From an uncultured Eubacteriales bacterium (GTDB taxonomy: Bacteria > Bacillota > Clostridia > Oscillospirales > Acutalibacteraceae), in assembly GCA_934489895.1 (NCBI GenBank), contig CAKSST010000001.1, forward strand, positions 124,001-188,000: a DNA stretch of 64,000 nucleotides, given 5' to 3'. Both the position numbers and the translations under genes were made by a program. Below the pieces are notes generated by a model. That model saw nothing but the letters and a program-made list of their open reading frames with translations, searched no databases and was not told where the DNA came from. This document shows, one piece after another, positions 1 through 8,215 of the stretch (position 1 is its first letter; each line of letters opens with the position of its first letter).

Positions 1-345
1 CGTGAAGAGTTAAAAATATTCCTTATATTGCTTAACCCCTTTGCACCTCACTTAACAGAAGAAATGTGGGTACAAAACGGTTATGAAGGTATGCTTAACG
101 CTGCAAAATGGCCTGAATTTGATGAAGCAAAATGCGCCGTTTCTGAAATTGAAATTGTTGTTCAGGTGAATGGAAAAATAAGAGCAAGAATGAATGTTGA
201 TGCAAACACTGTTGCTGATGATGCAATTGCACTTGCCAAAACTGATAAAAAGGTTGCGGCAGAAATTTCGAACTCTACAATTGTTAAAGAGCTTTACATA
301 CCCGGAAAGCTTGTTAACATAGTTATAAAACCTGCTAAAGCATAA
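1..345 (+). CDS. leuS: Leucyl-tRNA synthetase, C-terminal fragment
   Basis: The window opens inside this gene. The 114 visible residues form the end of the anticodon-binding and C-terminal domains of a class Ia synthetase. The stretch NPFAPHLTEEMW and the later VQVNGKIRARM are typical of LeuS, whose extreme C-terminal domain contacts the tRNA. The enzyme charges tRNA-Leu in the cytoplasm. The start and catalytic core lie outside the window. A strong promoter follows directly, so rpsU downstream has its own transcription start. Confidence 0.93.
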   Translation, partial: REELKIFLILLNPFAPHLTEEMWVQNGYEGMLNAAKWPEFDEAKCAVSEIEIVVQVNGKIRARMNVDANTVADDAIALAKTDKKVAAEISNSTIVKELYIPGKLVNIVIKPAKA

Positions 346-349
346 ACAC

Positions 350-379
350 TTGACAAGCTATGGCTTGCTGGTGTATAAT
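350..379 (+). promoter_or_regulatory. Sigma-A type promoter of rpsU
   Basis: TTGACA at 350-355 and TATAAT at 374-379 are separated by 18 bases. Both boxes match the consensus and lie about 40 bases before the rpsU start. Confidence 0.8.
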
Positions 380-419
380 ATTTTAGCAAACTCCTTATAG
401 AGAATGGGAGGGAATTTGG

Positions 420-596
420 ATGAGCCAGGTAAGAATTAAAGATAATGAATCTCTTGACAATGCTCTTCGTCGTTTCAAAAAGCAAACTGCTAAGGACGGA
501 GTTATGCAGGAAGTTCGCAAAAGAGAGCATTATGAGAAACCTTCGGTAAAACGCAAGAAAAAGTCTGAAGCTGCACGTAAGCGTAAATTTCGTTAA
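420..596 (+). CDS. rpsU: 30S ribosomal protein S21
   Basis: This 58-residue protein begins MSQVRIKDNESLDNALRRFK and ends in a very basic tail (KKKSEAARKRKFR), the hallmark of bS21. S21 joins the small subunit platform near the anti-Shine-Dalgarno end of 16S rRNA. The ATG at 420 follows a GGGAGG ribosome site at a normal distance. The length is usual for the family. A consensus promoter precedes it and a hairpin terminator follows, so it is probably monocistronic. Confidence 0.95.
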   Translation: MSQVRIKDNESLDNALRRFKKQTAKDGVMQEVRKREHYEKPSVKRKKKSEAARKRKFR

Positions 597-622
597 GGTT
601 TTGGTTTACTATGCAGATAATT

Positions 623-655
623 GGCCGTGTCACATTCTGTGAGACGGCCTTTATT
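623..655 (+). terminator. Intrinsic terminator after rpsU
   Basis: GGCCGTGTCACA and TGTGAGACGGCC pair with one mismatch around a three-base loop and are followed by a T-rich run. Confidence 0.75.
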
Positions 656-674
656 CATAATATGGGGTGTTTTT

Positions 675-1160
675 ATGTTTTTCAGACCGCATTTAAAAAA
701 AGAACATATAACAGATATAACAATTGATGATTTAAAAGCATTAGGTGTGGATACACTTATTTTGGATGTTGATAATACTTTATCAAAGCACCATTCACAA
801 ACTGCGGCGCCCGGTGTGATTGATTGGATTGCCGATATGCAGCGAGAGGGAATAAAGCTGATAATATTGTCAAACGCAAGACGTGCACGTGTTGAGCCTT
901 TTGCAAATATGCTCGGATTGGATTTTTTACCTTTAGGATTAAAGCCACTGACCGGAGGCTATCGTAAAATAAGAAAACGGATTGGTTTGAAAAAAGAGCA
1001 GATTGCAACGGTTGGCGACCAGCTTTTTACCGATATGCTCGGCGGAAATCTTGCGGGTATAAAATGTATACTTGTTACCCCGTACGAAGAGGAAGATAAA
1101 CCAAGTTTTAGAATAAGAAGAAAACTTGAAAAAGTAATGCTTAAAAGATACGGATATTAA
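675..1160 (+). CDS. YqeG family HAD-IIIA phosphatase
   Basis: The 161-residue protein carries the HAD motif I LDVDNTL with Asp31 and Asp33, motif II around ILSNA, and motif III GDQLFTDMLGG. This order and spacing fit the YqeG family (HAD subfamily IIIA). Relatives are related to phosphatidylglycerophosphate phosphatases, but the substrate of the bacterial YqeG group is not settled. I chose ATG 675 after a GGGGTG site; the frame stays open to 621, but that part overlaps the preceding terminator. The endonuclease IV homologue begins 15 bases downstream, so the two are probably cotranscribed. Confidence 0.85.
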   Translation: MFFRPHLKKEHITDITIDDLKALGVDTLILDVDNTLSKHHSQTAAPGVIDWIADMQREGIKLIILSNARRARVEPFANMLGLDFLPLGLKPLTGGYRKIRKRIGLKKEQIATVGDQLFTDMLGGNLAGIKCILVTPYEEEDKPSFRIRRKLEKVMLKRYGY

Positions 1161-1174
1161 AGGGGAGAAAAAAT

Positions 1175-2035
1175 ATGTCAGCAAGATTTGGCCCTGCCGG
1201 CAATTCCGACAGCTTTGCGGCAATGAAGTATAAGCACACTTTGCATATACCTGAATATATTGAAAAAATGGGACTTAATGCTTATGAGTATCAATGCGGA
1301 CGCGGCGTTAACATTGGTGAACAAAAGGCTATTGAGTTCGGTCAGGCTGCTGCAAAAAAGAACATTGCAATATCCCTGCACGCACCGTATTATATTTCTA
1401 TGTCATCGGTTGATGAAGAAAAACGTCTTAATTCAATAAAGTATATTCTTGACAGCGCACGCGCGGTTAAAGCAATGGGAGGAAACCGCATTGTTGTCCA
1501 TACGGGCTCTTGCGGTAAAATTGACAGAGCTTATGCTTTGGAGCTTGCGCTTGATACAATGAAGCGTGCAATACAGGCATTGGACGAAAACGGGTTGACG
1601 AATATCAGGGTTTGCCCTGAAACAATGGGAAAAATAAACCAGCTTGGCACCTTGGATGAAGTTTTAGCTTTGTGTAAGCTTGACGAAAGATTGATACCCT
1701 GTATTGATTTTGGCCACATTAATGCAAGAACACATGGATCATTAAAAACGTATGCTGATTTTGAAGCGGTTTTTGATAGAATTGAAGACAAGCTCGGTTT
1801 AGCACGTCTTAATGAGTTTCATTCTCATTTTTCTAAAATTGAATATACTGAGGGCGGAGAAAAATGCCATCTGACATTTGCGGATGAAGTGTTTGGCCCA
1901 AACTTTGAGCCTGTTATAGATTTGGTGTTAAAGAAAAATTGTTCACCCGTAATAATTTGTGAATCGGCAGGTACACAGGCAGAGGACGCAAAATCTATGA
2001 TGGATTATTATGAAATGGGAGGCTCTGCTAAGTGA
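1175..2035 (+). CDS. Endonuclease IV-like AP endonuclease (TIM barrel)
   Basis: The 286 residues show the zinc-ligand pattern of the AP endonuclease 2 family: His in ISLHAPYY, His in VVHTGS, Glu in CPETMGK, Asp and His in CIDFGHINAR, His in FHSHFSK and Glu in ICES. Nfo-type enzymes cut the backbone 5' of abasic sites during base-excision repair. AAGGGGAG precedes ATG 1175 at a normal distance. The stop overlaps the GTG start of the next gene by four bases, which indicates translational coupling. True Nfo and uncharacterised clostridial relatives share these ligands, so the repair role is inferred from family. Confidence 0.85.
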   Translation: MSARFGPAGNSDSFAAMKYKHTLHIPEYIEKMGLNAYEYQCGRGVNIGEQKAIEFGQAAAKKNIAISLHAPYYISMSSVDEEKRLNSIKYILDSARAVKAMGGNRIVVHTGSCGKIDRAYALELALDTMKRAIQALDENGLTNIRVCPETMGKINQLGTLDEVLALCKLDERLIPCIDFGHINARTHGSLKTYADFEAVFDRIEDKLGLARLNEFHSHFSKIEYTEGGEKCHLTFADEVFGPNFEPVIDLVLKKNCSPVIICESAGTQAEDAKSMMDYYEMGGSAK

Positions 2036-3090
2036 ATAATAAAATGAGACGCCTTACCGATGCTTTGCAGGAAAACGAAGCCGCCCTTATATACACTTGT
2101 GTTAATCGCAGGTATCTGACAAACTTTCCGTCGTCGCTTGGATATTTGCTTGTTAGCAAAAAAAGACAGTCTTTGATTGTGGACGGCAGATATTTTGAGG
2201 CGGCACAAAAAACAGTAAAAAACGCAGATGTATTTTTGCTTAAAAACACAGCTTCTCAGCTTAAAGATTTTGTTAAAACCAATTGTATTGACAAAATACT
2301 GATTGAGGATGAAATTAACTTGGGTACGGCAATTGCGGTTGAAAATGCTTGCGGTTGCAAAACACAGGGAGCAAGGCTGTCGAGGCTGTTGCTTGAGATG
2401 CGCAGCATTAAAAGCGAACAGGAAATTGAATATGTTATTGCGGCGCAGCGCATTGCTGAAAAAGCCTTGACAGAACTGCTTAACTTTATTAAACCCGGAG
2501 TAAGTGAAAAACGTCTGGTAGCAGAGCTTGAATATCAGATGCGTCTGTTTGGTTCTGACGGAGCTTCTTTTGATACTATTGCGGTTTCAGGAGAAAAATC
2601 TTCAATGCCGCACGGAGTACCGTCAGAGCGCTGTGTTAACGCGGGTGAGTTTATTACCTTTGATTTTGGCGCGACTGTTTGCGGATATCACAGTGATATG
2701 ACAAGAACCGTTGCTGTCGGCTATGCTGATGAGCAAATGAAAGAGGTTTACTCAGTTGTGCTTGCGGCTGAGCTTGCGGGCGAAGAAGCAGCTTATTCAG
2801 GCAAACTCTGTGCGGATGTTGACATGGCGGCGAGAACAGTAATAATTGACGCGGGATACGGACACTGTTTTGCTCATAGCACAGGTCACGGTGTAGGACT
2901 TGAAATTCACGAGTATCCTGCTTTATCTGCAAAGACTGATAGCGTTCTTTGCTGCGGTAATCTGGTTACCTGTGAGCCGGGAATCTATTTACCAGGAAAA
3001 TTTGGGGTAAGAACAGAGGATATGTTATATATTCGTGAAAACGGGCCTCAAAATTTAACTAAATTTGAAAAACAGCTTATAATTGTTTAA
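2032..3090 (+). CDS. Xaa-Pro peptidase, M24B family
   Basis: The 352-residue protein has a creatinase-like N-terminal domain and a pita-bread metallopeptidase domain. The five metal ligands are visible: Asp in TFDFGA, Asp in HSDMTRT, His in STGHGVGLEIHE, Glu in CEPGIY and Glu in VRTEDM. Enzymes of this group remove N-terminal residues that precede proline and help recycle cytoplasmic peptides. Translation probably starts at GTG 2032, overlapping the stop of the upstream gene. An M24 peptidase directly upstream of efp is a common Firmicutes arrangement. Confidence 0.9.
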   Translation: MNNKMRRLTDALQENEAALIYTCVNRRYLTNFPSSLGYLLVSKKRQSLIVDGRYFEAAQKTVKNADVFLLKNTASQLKDFVKTNCIDKILIEDEINLGTAIAVENACGCKTQGARLSRLLLEMRSIKSEQEIEYVIAAQRIAEKALTELLNFIKPGVSEKRLVAELEYQMRLFGSDGASFDTIAVSGEKSSMPHGVPSERCVNAGEFITFDFGATVCGYHSDMTRTVAVGYADEQMKEVYSVVLAAELAGEEAAYSGKLCADVDMAARTVIIDAGYGHCFAHSTGHGVGLEIHEYPALSAKTDSVLCCGNLVTCEPGIYLPGKFGVRTEDMLYIRENGPQNLTKFEKQLIIV

Positions 3091-3181
3091 TTTTTTTACT
3101 ATTTTGTATTGAAATATTTTATAATTTGGTATAAACTGTATTTGTATTAATTAGAACTTTAATATTACGGAGGAGAAAAAT

Positions 3182-3739
3182 ATGATTAGTGCCGGCGATT
3201 TTAGAAACGGCGTAACCTTTGAAATGGAAGGAAAAGTTTATCAGATTGTTGAGTTCCAGCATGTTAAGCCCGGCAAGGGCGCGGCTTTTGTTCGCACAAA
3301 AATCCGCAATGTAATTGAGGGTTCTGTTGTTGAGCGCACATTCAATCCCAACGATAAGTATCCTACTGCTTTTGTTGAGAGAAAGGATATGGAATATTCT
3401 TATCAGGATGGTAACATCTATTACTTTATGGACCTCGAGTCTTATGAGCTTATTCCTATTGATGCTGCAAAGACAGATGATAACTTTAAATTTGTCAAAG
3501 AAAATATGGTTTGCAAAGTGCTTTCATATAAGGGTAATGTTTTCGGCATTGAGCCGCCTACATTTGTCGAACTTCAAATTGCTGAAACCGAGCCCGGCTT
3601 TAAAGGCGATACGGCTACCAATACAACAAAGCCCGCTAAGCTTGAAACCGGTGCAGAAATCAGAGTTCCCCTTTTCATCAACGAGGGCGATATGATTAGA
3701 ATTGACACTCGTACAGGCGAATATATGGAACGCGCATAA
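3182..3739 (+). CDS. efp: Elongation factor P
   Basis: At 185 residues it has the exact family length and the three-barrel layout. The N-terminal loop VKPGKGAAF holds the lysine at the tip that enters the peptidyl-transferase centre, and GDTATNTTKPA marks the C-terminal OB folds. EF-P rescues ribosomes stalled on polyproline. GGAGGAG stands just before ATG 3182. The 92-base gap before the gene contains AT-rich promoter-like sequence, so efp may have its own promoter as well as read-through from the peptidase gene. Confidence 0.96.
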   Translation: MISAGDFRNGVTFEMEGKVYQIVEFQHVKPGKGAAFVRTKIRNVIEGSVVERTFNPNDKYPTAFVERKDMEYSYQDGNIYYFMDLESYELIPIDAAKTDDNFKFVKENMVCKVLSYKGNVFGIEPPTFVELQIAETEPGFKGDTATNTTKPAKLETGAEIRVPLFINEGDMIRIDTRTGEYMERA

Positions 3740-3793
3740 ACTGCGTTTTTTGGGGAATTACATAATTAGTATTCACGAAAGGATATGTTTGAT

Positions 3794-4222
3794 ATGACAG
3801 TAACAGAAAAGGTTGCTTATCTTCGCGGTTTGGCTGAAGGCCTTGTATTAGATGATAACAATAAACAGGATAAGCTTATTAAAGCTATTATTGATGTTCT
3901 TGACGATATGGCGCTCACAGTTGCCGATTTAGAGGACACCTGTGCAGAAATGTCTGAGCAGATTGATGCGGTTGACGAGGATTTGTCAGCTGTTGAAGAT
4001 CTCATTTATGAGGACGATGAGGAATGTGACTGTGATGATTGCGATTGCGGTTGTGAGGACGAGGAATACGAAATTGAATGTCCTAACTGTCATGATCTTA
4101 TCTATCTTTGCGAAGAGGATTTGGATGAGGATATAAAGTGCCCCAACTGCGGCGCTGATTTGCAGTTTGAATTTGACGGTGACTGTGATTGCGGTTGCTG
4201 TGATTGTGAAGAAGCAGAATAA
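3794..4222 (+). CDS. CD1247-type acidic zinc-ribbon protein
   Basis: The product (142 residues from ATG 3794) starts MTVTEKVAYLRGLAEGL, as in the CD1247 N-terminal family of Clostridia. It continues into a very acidic region and ends with CPNCHD and CPNCGA knuckles that would bind zinc. Two extra Cys-rich stretches (CDCDDCDCGC and CDCGCCDCEE) flank the knuckles. The function of the family is unknown. An earlier in-frame ATG at 3785 lies only one or two bases after the AAAGGA site, so 3794 is the better start. A terminator follows. Confidence 0.75.
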   Translation: MTVTEKVAYLRGLAEGLVLDDNNKQDKLIKAIIDVLDDMALTVADLEDTCAEMSEQIDAVDEDLSAVEDLIYEDDEECDCDDCDCGCEDEEYEIECPNCHDLIYLCEEDLDEDIKCPNCGADLQFEFDGDCDCGCCDCEEAE

Positions 4223-4242
4223 TTTTTTAGTTTAAACCTATT

Positions 4243-4279
4243 AACGCCGCACTTCTTTTTGGAAGCTGCGGCGTTTTTT
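4243..4279 (+). terminator. Intrinsic terminator
   Basis: AACGCCGCA and TGCGGCGTT pair outside an inner CTTC/GAAG stem and are followed by a T run. Confidence 0.85.
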
Positions 4280-4308
4280 GAAAATGGGAAAGCAGGACGG
4301 TGTAAGGC

Positions 4309-4998
4309 TTGGATTATATTAAAAACAAATTCTGTGCCCTGATAATGGCGGCAGGTTCCTCTTCACGCATGAAAGGAAAACCAAAGCAGTTTATTGAAAT
4401 TGACGGCAAAAGCGTACTGCTACGCAGCTTGCAGGCATTTGAAAATAATGAATGGGTTGACAAAATAATTGTTGTAAGCAAAACACAGTATTTTGAAGAG
4501 ATTAATAAACAGGCACAAGAAGGTAATGTTTCAAAATTTGCCGGCGTTGTTTCGGGCGGTAACAGCCGTATGGACTCTGTTAAAGAGGGCATGAAATACA
4601 TAGGCGGCAGTCAATATGTGCTGGTACACGATTGCGCAAGGCCTTTAGTTACAGACAAAGTTATAGGCGATGTTGCATATGCTGCTATTCAATACGGTGC
4701 GGCAATATGCGGCGTTGCGGTTAAGGATACAATCAAAAAAATTGATGAAAGCGGTATGGTGGCACAAACCTTTGAGCGCGCAAGCCTTATAAGCGTGCAG
4801 ACTCCGCAGGGCTTCAAGGCCGAGCTATTAAATTGCGCTTTGAACAATGCAGATAATTTAAGCACTTACACCGATGACGCTTCGGTCGTTGAGGCAGCAG
4901 GTCATAATGTAAAGGTTGTACAGGGTGACTATAAAAACATTAAAATAACAACCAATGAGGATATTGCAACCGCAATAGGCTTTTTAAAGGAGAAATAA
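4309..4998 (+). CDS. ispD: 2-C-methyl-D-erythritol 4-phosphate cytidylyltransferase
   Basis: The 229-residue protein has the nucleotidyltransferase motif MAAGSSSRM near residue 13, KPKQF shortly after, and VHDCARPLV near residue 105, all diagnostic of IspD. It makes CDP-methylerythritol in the non-mevalonate isoprenoid pathway. The likely start is TTG 4309, preceded by an AGGACGG sequence; an ATG further in would remove the first beta strand. ispF follows five bases after the stop, so the two pathway genes form an operon. Confidence 0.93.
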   Translation: MDYIKNKFCALIMAAGSSSRMKGKPKQFIEIDGKSVLLRSLQAFENNEWVDKIIVVSKTQYFEEINKQAQEGNVSKFAGVVSGGNSRMDSVKEGMKYIGGSQYVLVHDCARPLVTDKVIGDVAYAAIQYGAAICGVAVKDTIKKIDESGMVAQTFERASLISVQTPQGFKAELLNCALNNADNLSTYTDDASVVEAAGHNVKVVQGDYKNIKITTNEDIATAIGFLKEK

Positions 4999-5002
4999 TT
5001 TT

Positions 5003-5470
5003 ATGCGTATAGGACACGGATATGATGTTCACAAGTTCTGCGACGGACGAAAGCTTATTTTAGGCGGCGTTGAAATTGAATATGAAAAAGGCCTTTTGGG
5101 ACATTCTGATGCTGACGTGCTGATTCACGCGGTTTGCGATGCTTTGCTTGGCGCCGCTGCTTTAGGGGATATAGGCAAGTATTTTCCCGATAATGATGCT
5201 GCGTACAAAAATATCGACAGCACTATATTGCTTAAAAATGTGGTCGGTCTGTTAAAGGATAAAGGCTATAGGATAAATAACATTGATGTAACGGTAATTG
5301 CTCAGGCCCCGAAACTTGTGGGATATATTGATGCAATGCGAAAAAGAGTGGCAGAGTGTTGCGGTATTCATATTGACTGTATGGGCATAAAGGCTACCAC
5401 GGAAGAGGGACTTGGCTTTACGGGACAAAAGTTGGGAATAGCTGTTCATTCTGTGTGCACAATAGAATAA
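5003..5470 (+). CDS. ispF: 2-C-methyl-D-erythritol 2,4-cyclodiphosphate synthase
   Basis: The 155-residue protein begins MRIGHGYDVHKF, with the metal ligands Asp8 and His10. It then has HSDADVLIHAVCDALLGA, which carries the further His and active-site residues. The ending with TTEEGLGFTG is typical. IspF closes the cyclic diphosphate of the MEP pathway and works as a trimer. AAAGGAGA lies ten bases before ATG 5003. Its position after ispD completes a two-gene isoprenoid operon. Confidence 0.96.
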   Translation: MRIGHGYDVHKFCDGRKLILGGVEIEYEKGLLGHSDADVLIHAVCDALLGAAALGDIGKYFPDNDAAYKNIDSTILLKNVVGLLKDKGYRINNIDVTVIAQAPKLVGYIDAMRKRVAECCGIHIDCMGIKATTEEGLGFTGQKLGIAVHSVCTIE

Positions 5471-5514
5471 AAACATTTTGTACATCATAGTATTTATTAC
5501 AGGAGGAATGCTAT

Positions 5515-5952
5515 GTGTACGGATGTTTAAGATTAACAAAGATTAAATTGGCAGTTTTGGGTGCTGTGCTGCTGTTAACAATCACGGCTGCGATTGTTTT
5601 AAATCGCGATGATACTGCGGCGGTAAATGCGGCGGTTAATGAAAATAGGGTAGAATTTATTTCGACACTCGGAGTTGCTGTTGACGAAGAAAATTTTTTT
5701 GTCAAGTCGGTTATAATACCGACAAGCTTTAATGATGTATATGAACAATATAATGCGCTGCAAAAAAGCGCGGGGTACAATCTTAAAGAATATGCTGGTA
5801 AAACAGTTACGCAATATACATATTATTTTAAGGGTTCAGATACTCAGAGAGTAAACTTGCTTGTTTATAAGCAAAAAATAATCGGCGGCGACATAAGCTC
5901 GGCGCGTCTTGACGGAAGTATGCAGGCGTTGTTGCCGCAAAATGATAATTAA
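5515..5952 (+). CDS. DUF4830-like membrane-anchored protein
   Basis: The 145-residue protein has a basic N-terminus, one transmembrane segment (about residues 12-28, LAVLGAVLLLTITAAIVL) and an extracytoplasmic part. EFISTLGVAVDEENF and the later YNALQKSAGYNLKEYAGK resemble what I recall of DUF4830, a Clostridia family without known function. GTG 5515 is chosen because AGGAGG at 5501-5506 lies eight bases upstream and the nearby ATGs are out of frame. The pseudouridine synthase starts 12 bases downstream. Confidence 0.7.
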   Translation: MYGCLRLTKIKLAVLGAVLLLTITAAIVLNRDDTAAVNAAVNENRVEFISTLGVAVDEENFFVKSVIIPTSFNDVYEQYNALQKSAGYNLKEYAGKTVTQYTYYFKGSDTQRVNLLVYKQKIIGGDISSARLDGSMQALLPQNDN

Positions 5953-5964
5953 AGGTGAAACAGT

Positions 5965-6672
5965 ATGGAAATGCAACGTCTTGACAAGGTGGTGGCATCG
6001 CTTATGGGGTGTACCAGAAGTCAGGCAAGAGAGATAATAAAACAAAAAAGAGTACAGATTAACTACAATATCGTCTCGGATATTGCTCTTAAACTTGATG
6101 TTGATGCGGACAAGCTTGAAATTGACGGCAATGCGCTGAAATATGAAAAATTTGTTTATTATCTTATGAATAAACCCAAAGGCGTACTTTCTGCCAGCCG
6201 TGACAAAAGGGCGAAAACAGTGCTTGATTTGTTAGATGCACAGGACAGACGTGCTGATATTTTTTGTGTTGGGCGTCTTGACAAGGATACGACAGGATTG
6301 CTGATTATAACCGACGACGGAGAAACGGCGCACAAATTAATGTCGCCTAAAAAGGATATAGACAAAACGTATAAGGCTACCCTTGACGGCGATGTGACAG
6401 ATGATATGATTTCTGCTTTTAAAAAAGGTGTGATACTTGCTGACGGTACAAAATGCAAACCCGCGCTTTTGCAGATAGCGGGGGACAAAGAAGCGTTGCT
6501 TACTGTAAGTGAGGGTAAATATCATCAGGTAAAAAGAATGTTTGGTACTGTAGGGCTAGGCGTTGTAGAGCTTAAAAGGGTGAGCATTGGTAAACTTGAG
6601 CTGCCAAAAAATCTTGATGAGGGTGAGTACATAAAGGTTGCATCTGGGACAGTATTGGGAATTTTAGGCTGA
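5965..6672 (+). CDS. RsuA-family 16S rRNA pseudouridine synthase
   Basis: The 235 residues begin with an S4 RNA-binding domain (about 1-60, RLDKVVASLMGCTRSQAREII). The catalytic domain has GRLDKDTTGLLIITDDG near residue 95, where the Asp is the nucleophile, and YHQVKRMF near the end. The order fits RsuA-type enzymes that modify U516 of 16S rRNA. Other family members act on 23S rRNA or U2605, so the target site is inferred. AAAGGTGA precedes ATG 5965. Confidence 0.88.
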   Translation: MEMQRLDKVVASLMGCTRSQAREIIKQKRVQINYNIVSDIALKLDVDADKLEIDGNALKYEKFVYYLMNKPKGVLSASRDKRAKTVLDLLDAQDRRADIFCVGRLDKDTTGLLIITDDGETAHKLMSPKKDIDKTYKATLDGDVTDDMISAFKKGVILADGTKCKPALLQIAGDKEALLTVSEGKYHQVKRMFGTVGLGVVELKRVSIGKLELPKNLDEGEYIKVASGTVLGILG

Positions 6673-6764
6673 ATTTTGCAAAATTTTCCTAAGTTGTAAT
6701 AAAATTTTTCATAATTTCGGCAAATTGTACAAACCGGTATCGTAATATTTGGAAGATTACAATA

Positions 6765-6793
6765 TGGTAATTTTCAAGCCAACTTGTTATAAT
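6765..6793 (+). promoter_or_regulatory. Promoter upstream of the MsmX-type ATPase gene
   Basis: A consensus TATAAT lies at 6788-6793 with a weak -35 box (TGGTAA at 6765-6770) 17 bases upstream. The leader to the start codon is about 70 nt. Confidence 0.45.
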
Positions 6794-6871
6794 ACATCAT
6801 GGCGTTTAGATATTAAGATTAAGCATGGGTCGTCAAGGTATTGGACGCACAAATTTAGGAGGGTTTTATAA

Positions 6872-8014
6872 ATGGCAAGATTGTCACTTAAAAACATTTA
6901 CAAAAAGTATCCGAGCAATGTTGTTGCTGTTTCGGATTTTAATCTGGAAATTAAGGATAAGGAATTTATTATTCTTGTAGGTCCTTCAGGTTGCGGTAAA
7001 TCTACCACTTTGCGTATGATAGCCGGTCTTGAAGAGATTACTTCCGGTGAACTTTACATAGGCGATAACCTCGTAAACGATATTGCTCCTAAGGATCGCG
7101 ATATCGCAATGGTTTTCCAAAACTATGCTTTGTATCCTCATATGACAGTTTACGATAATATGGCTTTCGGTCTTAAACTCCGTAAGGTTGCTAAAGACGA
7201 AATCAGACGCCGTGTTGAAGAAGCTGCAAGAATTCTTGATATCACTCACTTGCTTGATCGTAAGCCCAGAGCTTTGTCAGGCGGTCAGCGTCAGCGTGTT
7301 GCTTTGGGACGCGCTATTGTTCGTGAGCCTAAAGTGTTCTTGCTTGACGAGCCTCTTTCAAACCTTGATGCTAAGTTAAGGGCACAGATGCGTACTGAGA
7401 TTTCATTGTTGCATCAGCGTCTTGGCACAACATTTATCTACGTTACCCACGACCAGACAGAAGCTATGACCATGGGCACCAGAATTGTTGTTATGAAAGA
7501 CGGTTTTGTACAGCAGGTTGATACTCCTCAAACTCTTTATGATAAGCCTTGCAATCTCTTCGTTGCCGGATTTATCGGTTCACCTCAGATGAACTTTATT
7601 GAGGCCAAGCTTCTCAAAGAAGGAGACGATTACTTTGTAGAGTTCGGTTCTGAGGATACAAAAACCCGCGCAGGTGTTAAGTATAAGCTTAAATTGCCGG
7701 CAAGCAAGAATTACAAAGATTGTCTTGTTCCTTACATTGATAAGGAAGTTATAATGGGTATCCGTCCTGAGCATGTTCATAATGAAGAAGAACTTATTGA
7801 GAGGAACAAAGACGGTATTGTTGAGGCAAACGTTGAGGTTACTGAGCTTATGGGTGCAGAAACTTATCTGTATATGAACTGCGAAGGTCATTCAATCAAT
7901 GCCCGCGTTAACCCCAAATCAACTGCACGCGCAGGTGATACAATCACAATTGCAATTGAAACCGCTAAAATCCATCTCTTTGATAAGGATACTGAAGCAA
8001 CTATTTGCAACTAA
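6872..8014 (+). CDS. Sugar ABC transporter ATP-binding protein, MsmX/UgpC type
   Basis: The 380-residue ATPase has Walker A GPSGCGKST near residue 40, the signature LSGGQRQRVALGRAI near 135 and Walker B VFLLDEPLSNLDAK near 155. A C-terminal TOBE/MalK-like regulatory domain includes GIRPEHV. In Firmicutes one such ATPase often serves many carbohydrate importers. No permease or binding protein is nearby, which fits a shared, orphan ATPase. A GGAGGG site precedes ATG 6872. The gene has its own promoter and a terminator. Confidence 0.92.
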   Translation: MARLSLKNIYKKYPSNVVAVSDFNLEIKDKEFIILVGPSGCGKSTTLRMIAGLEEITSGELYIGDNLVNDIAPKDRDIAMVFQNYALYPHMTVYDNMAFGLKLRKVAKDEIRRRVEEAARILDITHLLDRKPRALSGGQRQRVALGRAIVREPKVFLLDEPLSNLDAKLRAQMRTEISLLHQRLGTTFIYVTHDQTEAMTMGTRIVVMKDGFVQQVDTPQTLYDKPCNLFVAGFIGSPQMNFIEAKLLKEGDDYFVEFGSEDTKTRAGVKYKLKLPASKNYKDCLVPYIDKEVIMGIRPEHVHNEEELIERNKDGIVEANVEVTELMGAETYLYMNCEGHSINARVNPKSTARAGDTITIAIETAKIHLFDKDTEATICN

Positions 8015-8024
8015 TTTAATTATT

Positions 8025-8059
8025 AAAAACAACACGCGTTTTTCGTGTGTTGTTTTTTT
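8025..8059 (+). terminator. Intrinsic terminator after the ABC ATPase gene
   Basis: AAAACAACACG and CGTGTGTTGTTTT pair over a short loop and run into a T tract. Confidence 0.8.
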
Positions 8060-8215
8060 GTAAAATTCTGGATTTTGTAATTTTTTTGTAACTTTTTTAG
8101 CTTTTGCCCTTGAAAAATATGCTGTTATTGTGTAAAATAATAATGTGTTTATATATATTTATAAAGTCGTATTTTGTTTGTTTATAATCAGCCACTTAAA
8201 AGGAGAGATTAATTT

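Noticed and set aside
3096..3135. Promoter for efp
   Set aside because: TATAAT at 3120 and TATAAA at 3130 are present, but no -35 box with acceptable spacing is convincing.
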